NCBI GenBank assembly: GCA_023423475.1
Contig: JAFAFN010000452.1
Span: 1-5,765 of the forward strand
Direction of reading: 5' to 3'
From: Actinomycetes bacterium
Lineage (GTDB): Bacteria; Actinomycetota; Acidimicrobiia; Acidimicrobiales; Microtrichaceae
Length of the DNA: 5,765 nt
Numbering within the stretch: the first letter of the stretch is position 1; each line of letters begins with the position of its first letter. Below, in pieces: positions 1 through 5,765 of the stretch. Under the pieces are notes generated by a model. The model was not told where the DNA came from and searched no databases. It worked only from the letters and a program-made list of their open reading frames with translations. Both the position numbers and the translations under genes were made by a program.

Positions 1-1407
1 CTCTCGGACCCGCGTCGCGTTGCGGGCGGCCGCGCCGGGGGGACCGCCCTCGGACTCGAGCGGGCCGTCTCGGTCGCGCTGCCCGAGTGGTCGCCCGACG
101 GACACCTCTGGTGGTGCGACGACCGCACCGACTGGTGGCACCTGCTGCGCTCACCACGACCGGGCCTGCCCGACGCCGGCGAGGGCGACTCGGCCGAGCC
201 GCTCGTGCCCGACGCCCGTGAAGAGGTCGGCGAGCCCCGCTGGGTCGCCGGCGGCAGCCGCTACGGGTTCACCGATGCCGGCCGTGTCGTCTACGCGGCG
301 AGCGCTGCCGGCATCGACTCGCTGCACGTGCTCGACCCGACCACCGGCTCGGTCGAGCCCTTCGGCCCCGGCGGGTTCACCTCGGTCGAGCTGCTCGTCG
401 TCGCGGATTCGACGGTCGGACTGGTCGCCGGCTCGCCGGATCGCCCGACCTCGGTCTGGATGCTCGATGCCGAGGACGGCTCGGCGCTCGACCTGCGGTC
501 ACCGGACCGGCCGCTCGACCCCGAGTGGATCTCTCGGCCCGAGCCCGTGACGTTCCCGACGGGCAACGGCGCCGGATCCGAACGCGACGGGTCCGAGCGA
601 GACGGCGCCGTGGCCCACGCGCTGTTCTACCCGCCGACGAGCGGCGACCACGTCGGACCGTCGGGCGAGGCTCCGCCGCTCGTGGTCCGCATCCACGGCG
701 GACCGACTGCATCGGCCCGACCCGAGCTGGCGCCGGGGGTCCAGTTCTGGACCACCAGGGGCTTCGCCGTGGCGGACGTCAACTACCGGGGTTCCACCGG
801 GTACGGACGCCGCTATCGGGACCAGCTGCAGGGTCGTTGGGGCGCTGCGGACGTCGAGGACTGCGTGGCGGCCGCCGCCCACCTGGGCGCGACCGGTCGG
901 GTCGATCCCGAGCGCTGCGTGATCCGCGGTGGGTCATCCGGCGGGTTCACCGCGCTGGCGGTGCTGTGCTTCCAGGCACAGATGGGAGCGCCCGGAGCCT
1001 TCGCCGCGGCGTGCAGCCTGTATGGCGTGACCGACCTCGCCGCGCTGGCCACCGACACCCACAAGTTCGAGTCGCGCTACCTCGACGGCCTGGTCGGCGT
1101 CCTGCCCGACGACGCCGAGGTCTACCGGTCCCGCTCGCCGCTGTTCCACGCCGATCGGCTCGACCGTCCGGTCCTGCTGCTGCAGGGCGCCGAGGACCGT
1201 GTCGTGCCGCCGTCGCAGGCCGAGGTGCTCGTCGAGGCACTCGTCGCCAACGAGGTGCCGCACGCCTACGTCCTGTTCCAGGGCGAGGGCCACGGCTTCC
1301 ACCACGCCGCGACCGTCGAGCGAGCGCTCGAGACCGAGCTCGGGTTCTACGGCGCCGTGCTCGGCTTCACGCCGGCCGATCCCGGCGCGACGTTCGACTT
1401 CCAGTAG
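1..1407 (+). CDS. S9 family peptidase (prolyl oligopeptidase / acylaminoacyl-peptidase type), 5' end missing
   Basis: A serine peptidase that cleaves short peptides, probably in the cytoplasm since no export signal is visible (the N-terminus is cut off). The frame is open from base 1 to the TAG at 1405-1407, giving 468 visible residues; S9C relatives are usually about 600-680, so roughly the first third is missing. Any start codon in the visible part, such as GTG 205, is internal. Residues 1 to about 185 show beta-propeller blade motifs (EWSPDGHLWW, DRTDWWHLLR). The alpha/beta-hydrolase domain follows, with oxyanion-hole motif HGGP (694-705), the family block NYRGSTGYGRRYRDQL (781-828), the nucleophile Ser in GGSSGG (codon 934-936), Asp in GAEDRVVPP (codon 1195-1197) and His in GEGHGF (codon 1291-1293). 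The triad is complete, so the enzyme should be active. Its substrate cannot be read from sequence. The 3' end overlaps the convergent reductase gene. Confidence 0.93.
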   Translation, partial: LSDPRRVAGGRAGGTALGLERAVSVALPEWSPDGHLWWCDDRTDWWHLLRSPRPGLPDAGEGDSAEPLVPDAREEVGEPRWVAGGSRYGFTDAGRVVYAASAAGIDSLHVLDPTTGSVEPFGPGGFTSVELLVVADSTVGLVAGSPDRPTSVWMLDAEDGSALDLRSPDRPLDPEWISRPEPVTFPTGNGAGSERDGSERDGAVAHALFYPPTSGDHVGPSGEAPPLVVRIHGGPTASARPELAPGVQFWTTRGFAVADVNYRGSTGYGRRYRDQLQGRWGAADVEDCVAAAAHLGATGRVDPERCVIRGGSSGGFTALAVLCFQAQMGAPGAFAAACSLYGVTDLAALATDTHKFESRYLDGLVGVLPDDAEVYRSRSPLFHADRLDRPVLLLQGAEDRVVPPSQAEVLVEALVANEVPHAYVLFQGEGHGFHHAATVERALETELGFYGAVLGFTPADPGATFDFQ

Positions 1408-2201
1408 CCCCGCACGACCGTCAGCGACCGCGGCGCCGTCGGCCGGTCGACCATCTTGCGGATCCGCTGCATCGCGGCGGCCTCGCCGGCGGCCCACAGG
1501 AGCGTCGAGTCGGTGATGGCCACGTCACCCAAGCGTCGGACCATCGAGTCACCCGGCGCGGCGACGTCGGCCTCGACGAGCTCGAACGACACGCCGGGGT
1601 GCCGGGGGAGCAGGCCCTCGAGCACGGTCGATGGCGTGGGCGCCACCGCCTCGACGACGACACGGACCGAGCAGCCCGGCGCGATCGCGTCGACCAGCGT
1701 CGCGATCGCCGGCACCGCGCACTCGTCGCCGATGAGCACCCAGTCCTCGATCGACGGGTCGGGCACGAGACCACGACCGGGGCCCGAGAGCGCGACCTCG
1801 TCGCCCGGCGCGCTCCCGTCGAGCCAGGCGGACAGGGGGCTGGCACCGTGGCGGAGCACCGCGACGCGGAGCACGCCGCGTTCGGCGTCGAGCTGCCACG
1901 GCGTGAGCGTGCGGATCGTCGGTCGAGCGCCCCGGGCGTCGAGGAACTCGTTGCCGTTCCACTCGGGCAGCTCGAGCTGGCCGCCGGGCTCCGAGGGGAG
2001 CAGCAGCCGCACGCTCGAGGCGGGCTCGAACGACGAGAGCCAGGAGATGTCGTCGAAGGACAGGTCGACGGCCACCAGGCGACCCCCGAGGCGCTGGCTG
2101 CCCTCGAACGTCGCTCGACGGAAGCTCGGGGGTGGTCGTCGGGTCCGAACCGGTTCCACCGGCGCAGCATACGACCGAGGTGCACCCGGCTCGTCCGCCA
2201 T
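1347..2201 (-). CDS. Siderophore-interacting protein family FAD/NAD(P)H reductase
   Basis: A predicted 284-residue cytoplasmic flavoprotein of the SIP (ViuB/YqjH-like) family. Members bind FAD and use NAD(P)H or ferredoxin to reduce ferric siderophores and release iron. The N-terminal FAD-binding barrel spans about residues 26-145: the start of the barrel at SFRRATF, the flavin motif as RTLT (97-100) where relatives usually have R-x-Y-S/T, then HGASPLSAW (118-126) and GDEVALSGPGRG. The C-terminal nucleotide-binding domain has GDECAVPAIATL (158-169), WAAGEAAAMQRIR (236-248) and the hallmark RGYWK (264-268). No signal peptide or membrane segment is seen. The ATG at 2201 lies 4 bp after the stop of the upstream dehydrogenase gene and has no clear Shine-Dalgarno sequence, which suggests translational coupling. 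The last 19 codons lie inside the convergent peptidase gene. The family call is firm; the iron-siderophore substrate is inferred from family only, with no siderophore gene nearby. Confidence 0.9.
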   Translation of the reverse strand: MADEPGAPRSYAAPVEPVRTRRPPPSFRRATFEGSQRLGGRLVAVDLSFDDISWLSSFEPASSVRLLLPSEPGGQLELPEWNGNEFLDARGARPTIRTLTPWQLDAERGVLRVAVLRHGASPLSAWLDGSAPGDEVALSGPGRGLVPDPSIEDWVLIGDECAVPAIATLVDAIAPGCSVRVVVEAVAPTPSTVLEGLLPRHPGVSFELVEADVAAPGDSMVRRLGDVAITDSTLLWAAGEAAAMQRIRKMVDRPTAPRSLTVVRGYWKSNVAPGSAGVKPSTAP

Positions 2202-2205
2202 CGGG

Positions 2206-3360
2206 CTACTTGACGACGACCTTCAACAGCGGCGCGCTGGCACCGTCGCCGACGATCCAGAGGCTCCCGTCGGGGCCTTGGACCACCGAGCGGATGCGTC
2301 GTTCCCCGACGAAGTGGTGCTCGACGACGCGACCGCTGCCGGCCGTCCCGCCACGCACGTCGATCAGGGTGAGGCGCTGCTGCTTCAGCATGCCGACCGC
2401 GAGCAGGCCCTCCCGGTCGCCCCACTGGGCACCGGTGAGGAACGTCGCGCCGGAGGGGGCCACCGTGGGGCATCCGCTCGACCAGACCGCCCGGGTCGCG
2501 CCCGCTCGCGTCATCGGGAGGGACTCGTCGTAGCCGCCGGTCGGGCCGACGGGGTTCCACCCGTAGTCGGCCCCGGACACCAGGCGGTTGATCTCGTCGT
2601 CGCAGCCGGTGCCGTGCTCGACGGCGTAGACGCCGCCACCCGGACGGAACGCCAGGCCCTGGGGGTTGCGATGGCCGCGTGAGAACACCAGGGGGTTCCA
2701 TCCGGCGCCCGGCGTGGTGACCCCCGGGTTGCTGTGCCAGGGCGCACCCGCCGCGGTGACCCGCAGGATCTTGCCCGCCAGGTTCGCCCGATCGGCCGGT
2801 GCGGCCGCGATCGTGGCGTCGCCGGTGGTGATCCACAGATCGCCCATCGAGCCGAACGCGAGTCGGCACCCTTGGTGGCGATTGCCCGGCCCTGCTGGGA
2901 TCCCGGTGACGATCGGGGTCGCCCCGCTCAGGCCGCTGGTGCCGGCGCCCACGGTGAAGCGCACGACACGCACGTCGGAGGCGGCGGTGTGGCACACGTA
3001 GATCCGACGGTTCGTCGCGTAGCCGGGGTCGACCGCCAGCCCCATGAGCCCGCCCTCGCCGATCGAGACGACACCGGGCACCGTGCCGACGACCCGTCGC
3101 ACGCCGTCGTCCATGGTGACCACCCGGCCGCCCTTCTCGGTCAGCAGCGGCGTGCCGTCGGGCGCGAAGCGCAGCTCCCAGGGGCGATCGAACCCGTCGA
3201 TCCGCTCGACGACGCGCAACGTGGGCCCGGCCGCTGGCGGCGGGCTCGGGGTCTCGCACGCCGTCAGCATCAGGGCGCAGCACCCCAGTGCGAGGGCGGC
3301 GAGTCGGCGAGCGGAGCGCCCTGGCGTCCGCACGACTGCAGATGAACGGGAGGTGTGCAT
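2206..3360 (-). CDS. PQQ-dependent sugar dehydrogenase lipoprotein (glucose/sorbosone dehydrogenase family)
   Basis: A 384-residue predicted lipoprotein that should oxidise an aldose or similar alcohol outside the membrane using PQQ. Residues 1-34 are a signal peptide: a basic n-region ending ARR, hydrophobic LAALALGCCALML, then lipobox LTAC with Cys35 as the lipidation site. The rest is a six-bladed propeller of the soluble glucose dehydrogenase type. By motif comparison with Acinetobacter s-GDH (recalled, not aligned), the cofactor and catalytic residues are kept: His162 in RHQGCRL (H144), Arg231-Asn232 in GHRNPQG (R228/N229), Lys326 in MLKQ (K377), and Arg355 and Arg357 in RRIRSV (R406/R408). 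Blade motifs include WELRFAPDG, GLMGLAVDPGYATNR and EHGTGCDDEINRL. Four cysteines (123, 165, 253, 297) lie in the mature part. The ATG at 3360 has a weak GGGG 7 nt upstream. It is the first gene of a probable two-gene operon. No PQQ synthesis gene is in view; the substrate is unknown. Confidence 0.9.
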   Translation of the reverse strand: MHTSRSSAVVRTPGRSARRLAALALGCCALMLTACETPSPPPAAGPTLRVVERIDGFDRPWELRFAPDGTPLLTEKGGRVVTMDDGVRRVVGTVPGVVSIGEGGLMGLAVDPGYATNRRIYVCHTAASDVRVVRFTVGAGTSGLSGATPIVTGIPAGPGNRHQGCRLAFGSMGDLWITTGDATIAAAPADRANLAGKILRVTAAGAPWHSNPGVTTPGAGWNPLVFSRGHRNPQGLAFRPGGGVYAVEHGTGCDDEINRLVSGADYGWNPVGPTGGYDESLPMTRAGATRAVWSSGCPTVAPSGATFLTGAQWGDREGLLAVGMLKQQRLTLIDVRGGTAGSGRVVEHHFVGERRIRSVVQGPDGSLWIVGDGASAPLLKVVVK

Positions 3361-3483
3361 GGCGTTGCCCCAGACGGTACGTCACACGGCGTGTCGGATG
3401 ACCTCGACGAACTACCCGGAAACGGGGCGAAACCAACCGGATCGGGCTGGCCGGTCCCGGAGTTGCTCGGGCAGGATGGGGCG
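3361..3483. promoter_or_regulatory. Divergent intergenic region carrying the promoters of the dehydrogenase operon and serA
   Basis: This 123-bp gap separates two divergent genes, so promoters for both must lie here or slightly inside the genes. I see no convincing -35/-10 pair on either strand. Two adjacent short inverted repeats are present: GACG-gta-CGTC (3373-3383) and ACACG-g-CGTGT (3384-3394). They sit 12 to 34 bp upstream of the lipoprotein ATG and about 90-110 bp upstream of the serA ATG. They could be an operator or chance palindromes in GC-rich DNA. The stretch 3410-3470 holds nothing I recognise. Confidence 0.5.
3473..3476 (+). promoter_or_regulatory. Ribosome binding site of serA
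   Basis: AGGA sits 7 nt before the ATG at 3484, a normal Shine-Dalgarno spacing. It decides the serA start: the open frame reaches back to 3355, but the upstream ATG candidates lack such a site and would give a non-family extension overlapping the start of the divergent gene. Confidence 0.7.
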
Positions 3484-5043
3484 ATGCGAGTCCTGGTCAC
3501 CGAGAAGATCGCCGATGGAGGCCTGCAGCGTCTGCGCGACGCCGGCCATGAGGTCGATGTGCAGGAGGGCCTCTCCCCGGAGGAGCTGCTCGGCGCCATC
3601 GTCGGCGCACACGCGCTGATCATCCGTTCCGCCACGCAGGTCACCGCCGAGGTGCTCGCGGCGGGCACCGACCTGATCGCCGTCGGTCGTGCCGGCATCG
3701 GTCTCGACAACGTCGACGTCGCCGCCGCCACCGAGCGCGGCGTCATGGTCGTCAACGCACCGCAGTCCAACACGCTCTCGGCCGCCGAGCACACCATGGC
3801 GTTGCTGCTGGCCCAGGCCCGCAACGTGCCCCAGGCCAGCGCTGCGCTCAAGGAAGGTCGCTGGGAGCGCTCCAAGTGGACCGGCGTCGAGCTGTCCGAC
3901 AAGACCCTCGGCATCATCGGCCTCGGTCGGATCGGCAAGCTGGTCGCCCAGCGGGCCCTCGCCTTCGGCATGAAGCTCGTGGCCTACGACCCCTTCGTGT
4001 CCGAGGACCGTGCCCGTCAGCTGAGCGTCGAGCTGCTGTCGCTCGACGACCTCATCGCACGTTCCGACTTCATCACGCTGCACCTGGCCAAGACGCCCGA
4101 GACCGCCGGCCTGATCGGCGAGGAGCTGCTCCGCAAGGCCAAGCCGTCGCTGCGGGTCATCAACGTCGCCCGTGGCGGCATCATCGACGAGCAGGCCCTC
4201 GCCGACGCGATCGCCGAGGGTCGCGTCGCCGGTGCCGGCATCGACGTCTTCGCGACCGAGCCCTGCACCGACTCGCCGCTGTTCGCTCTCGACAGCGTCG
4301 TGGTCACCCCGCACCTCGGTGCGTCGACCGCCGAGGCCCAGGACAAGGCCGGCGACACGATCGCCGACATGGTCGAGCTCGCCCTCGCCGGTGATTTCGT
4401 GCCCTACGCGGTCAACATCTCCGCCGCCGAGGCGTCCGAGACCGTGCGCCCGTACCTCGGCCTCGCCGAGCAGGTCGGTCGCATCTTCGGTGGCCTGTGC
4501 GCCTCGGGTCCCGAGAGCCTCGAGATCGAGTACCAGGGCCAGATCGCCGAGTACGACACGCGCATCCTGACGCTGTCGCTGCTCAAGGGCTTCTTCTCGG
4601 CGACCTCGAGCGAGCCGGTGTCCTACGTCAACGCACCCCAGATCGCCGAGGAGCGCGGTCTCGAGGTCCGTCCGACGTCGACCACGACCGCTCGTGACTA
4701 CGTGAACCTGATCACGGTGCGCGGCGGCGACCACAGCGTCGCCGGCACGTTGGTGGGCCTGAAGGCCACGCCGAGCCTGGTGATGATCGACGACCACACC
4801 ATCGACGTGCCGCCGGCGGAGCACCTGCTCGTCGTGCGCAACGCGGACCAGCCGGGCATGATCGGCAAGGTCGGCTCGCTCGTCGGCGAGGCCGGGGTCA
4901 ACATCGACGACATGGCGGTCGGCTCGTCACCCGAGGGCGCCAAGGCGCTCATGGTGCTCGCCACCGACCGTGCCGTGCCGGACTCGGCGGTCGAGGCGCT
5001 GCGCGCCACCGACGGTGTCGTGTCCGTCGACTCGATCGGCTGA
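3484..5043 (+). CDS. serA: D-3-phosphoglycerate dehydrogenase, long form with ASB and ACT domains
   Basis: Catalyses NAD-dependent oxidation of 3-phosphoglycerate to 3-phosphohydroxypyruvate, the first committed step of serine biosynthesis, in the cytoplasm. It has 519 residues, close to the roughly 528 of the mycobacterial enzyme. The product begins MRVLVTEKIADGG, as the family does. The substrate-binding lobe is about residues 1-98 and 284-310, and the NAD-binding lobe about 99-283. The dinucleotide motif is GLGRIG (146-151), with Asp169 in YDP favouring NAD over NADP. The catalytic set is Arg230 in NVARGG, Glu259 in FATEP and His277 in TPHLGAST, all present. The allosteric substrate-binding (ASB) domain covers about 315-440 and the C-terminal ACT domain about 447-519, with NADQPGMIG (453-461) and GVNI (471-474). 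The ACT domain normally gives feedback inhibition by serine. The gene has its own leader and a hairpin after the stop, so it is probably monocistronic. Confidence 0.97.
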   Translation: MRVLVTEKIADGGLQRLRDAGHEVDVQEGLSPEELLGAIVGAHALIIRSATQVTAEVLAAGTDLIAVGRAGIGLDNVDVAAATERGVMVVNAPQSNTLSAAEHTMALLLAQARNVPQASAALKEGRWERSKWTGVELSDKTLGIIGLGRIGKLVAQRALAFGMKLVAYDPFVSEDRARQLSVELLSLDDLIARSDFITLHLAKTPETAGLIGEELLRKAKPSLRVINVARGGIIDEQALADAIAEGRVAGAGIDVFATEPCTDSPLFALDSVVVTPHLGASTAEAQDKAGDTIADMVELALAGDFVPYAVNISAAEASETVRPYLGLAEQVGRIFGGLCASGPESLEIEYQGQIAEYDTRILTLSLLKGFFSATSSEPVSYVNAPQIAEERGLEVRPTSTTTARDYVNLITVRGGDHSVAGTLVGLKATPSLVMIDDHTIDVPPAEHLLVVRNADQPGMIGKVGSLVGEAGVNIDDMAVGSSPEGAKALMVLATDRAVPDSAVEALRATDGVVSVDSIG

Positions 5044-5052
5044 CCGACCCCG

Positions 5053-5101
5053 CTGCCGACGCCCGGCGACCCCTCCCTCCAGAGGTCACCGGGCGCCGCA
5101 G
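5053..5101. terminator. Hairpin between convergent genes, probable bidirectional terminator
   Basis: The arms CGCCCGGCGACC (5060-5071) and GGTCACCGGGCG (5084-5095) pair over 12 bp with one mismatch, around a 12-nt C-rich loop. After a small internal loop, CTGC (5053-5056) pairs with GCAG (5098-5101) and extends the stem. The hairpin starts 10 bp after the serA stop and ends 5 bp from the stop of the opposing gene, so it could end both transcripts. The one mismatch reads A-C in the plus transcript and G-U in the minus transcript. No T-tract follows on either side, which is common in high-GC actinomycetes but weakens the call. Confidence 0.6.
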
Positions 5102-5106
5102 GATCA

Positions 5107-5765
5107 TCAGAGGCTGATCAGATCGACAGAGGTCGGCGCCGCGGCGTCGGAACGGCCCAGCGCGCCGTAGGACAGCGTCCACAGGTCGTCGCCGAGCACG
5201 ATGGATCGCATCGGAGCGAGCGCTCCGAACCCGGTGCCATGGCTGATGCGGGCGACCTCGGAGAGCTCTCCGTCGGACACCCGGAGCACCATCGCGGAGT
5301 TGGCGGTGGAGCAGTCGCCGGCGGGTCCGCAGCTGGCACTCAGCGGGAAGATCGCCTGGGAGTGCTCGGCGTCCCACGTGAACGCCTTGTGGTCCGAGCT
5401 GACCTCGGACCAGGCGTTCGGCAGCACGAGCTGGTCGACCTCGACCATCGCCGCGGGGTCCGACACGTCGAACAACGAAGCCTTGAAACCCTGGTCCAGG
5501 CCCGTCGTCGGGTCGGCGTCGCGGCCGATGCCCAGCAGGAGCCCGTCACCGACGGGATGCAGGTACTCCGAGAAGCCGGGGATCTTGAGCTCGCCGAGTG
5601 ACCGGGGAGCACGCGGGTCGGAGAGGTCGAGCGCGTAGAGCGGGTCGGTCTGGCGGAAGGTCACGACGTAGCCGGTGTCGCCCATGAACCGGACCGACTG
5701 GACCTCTTCCCCGACGCCGAGGCCGTCGAGGTGACCGATCTCATCGAGGGTGTCGCCCTCGGTGT
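5107..5765 (-). CDS. Secreted beta-propeller-domain protein, C-terminal part (N-terminus beyond window)
   Basis: The frame runs from the TGA at 5107-5109 to the right edge without a stop, giving 219 complete codons. The ATG at 5683-5685 is internal, since family-like sequence (GLGVGEEVQSVRF) continues upstream of it. The protein matches the bacterial family with a C-terminal beta-propeller distantly related to WD40 repeats (Pfam Beta_propel type). Recognised blocks are RFMGDTGYVVTFRQTDPLYA, LDLSDPRAPRSLGELKIPGF, SEYLHP, LLGIGRD, SLFDVSDPA and DHKAF (codons near 5385-5400). Members are usually exported or lipid-anchored and much longer, over 500 residues; the signal peptide would lie outside the window. 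No enzymatic function is established that I know of. Two cysteines (codons 5329-5331 and 5311-5313) flank GPAGD and could form a small disulfide loop, consistent with export. It is convergent with serA. Confidence 0.88.
   Translation of the reverse strand, partial: TEGDTLDEIGHLDGLGVGEEVQSVRFMGDTGYVVTFRQTDPLYALDLSDPRAPRSLGELKIPGFSEYLHPVGDGLLLGIGRDADPTTGLDQGFKASLFDVSDPAAMVEVDQLVLPNAWSEVSSDHKAFTWDAEHSQAIFPLSASCGPAGDCSTANSAMVLRVSDGELSEVARISHGTGFGALAPMRSIVLGDDLWTLSYGALGRSDAAAPTSVDLISL

Noticed and set aside
1425..1449. Inverted repeat CGACCG...CGGTCG just after the peptidase stop, as a terminator
   Set aside because: It has only 6 bp with a 13-nt loop, no T-tract, and lies within the reductase coding sequence. 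Such repeats are common by chance at this GC content.
525..2213. Long plus-strand open frame of 562 codons running through the peptidase and reductase genes
   Set aside because: Its translation is Arg/Gly/Pro-rich with no domain motifs, as expected for an out-of-frame shadow in high-GC DNA. Two convincing genes occupy the same bases.
1421..3436. Long minus-strand open frame of 671 codons
   Set aside because: It is a low-complexity, Arg-rich shadow frame across the dehydrogenase and reductase genes, both of which have clear family motifs in another frame.
3355..3483. Upstream extension of serA, giving 43 extra N-terminal residues
   Set aside because: It would overlap the start of the divergent lipoprotein gene, the extra sequence does not look like SerA, and ATG 3484 has a good ribosome binding site and begins exactly as the family does.
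3412..4824. Minus-strand open frame of 470 codons antisense to serA
   Set aside because: It lacks recognisable domains. It is the usual antisense shadow of a GC-rich gene, and serA explains the codon bias.
5106..5118. Small inverted repeat ATCAG-agg-CTGAT over the stop codon of the propeller gene
   Set aside because: The arms are only 5 bp and lie in the coding end. The larger hairpin next to it is a better terminator candidate.
1..5765. A defence, mobile or other previously undescribed multi-gene system
   Set aside because: All five genes belong to known metabolic or envelope families. There are no integrases, transposases, toxins, nucleases, direct-repeat arrays or compositional breaks visible.

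Overview
This window is very GC-rich, with coding third positions that are almost all G or C. It looks like ordinary core and housekeeping chromosome from a high-GC actinomycete. The long SerA with its extra regulatory domain, the actinobacterial-style PQQ dehydrogenase lipoprotein and the siderophore-interacting protein all fit Actinomycetota. A lineage such as Acidimicrobiia/Ilumatobacter is possible, but that is inference from style and no rRNA or marker tree is available. I see no mobile element, CRISPR array, tRNA or rRNA.

Layout: (1) positions 1-1407, plus strand, hold the 3' part of an S9 prolyl-oligopeptidase-family peptidase that is already open at base 1. (2) Positions 1347-2201, minus strand, hold a siderophore-interacting (FAD-binding) reductase whose 3' end overlaps the peptidase gene tail to tail by 61 bp. 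(3) Positions 2206-3360, minus strand, hold a lipoprotein of the soluble glucose/sorbosone dehydrogenase (PQQ) family. It lies only 4 bp upstream of the reductase gene, so the two probably form an operon. (4) Positions 3361-3483 are a 123-bp divergent intergenic region. (5) Positions 3484-5043, plus strand, hold serA, the first enzyme of serine biosynthesis, complete with its ASB and ACT regulatory domains. (6) Positions 5044-5106 hold a hairpin between convergent genes, probably a shared terminator. (7) Positions 5107-5765, minus strand, hold the C-terminal part of a secreted beta-propeller-domain protein that runs off the right edge.

The genes do not form one pathway. The only likely co-transcribed pair is the PQQ-type lipoprotein (outside the membrane) with the siderophore-interacting protein (cytoplasm), and a functional link between them is not evident. 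I found no new system. The points worth a second look are local: the antisense overlap that covers the conserved end of the reductase, a four-cysteine variant of the PQQ dehydrogenase, substitutions in the FAD motif of the reductase and in the serine site of SerA, and small palindromes in the divergent promoter region.
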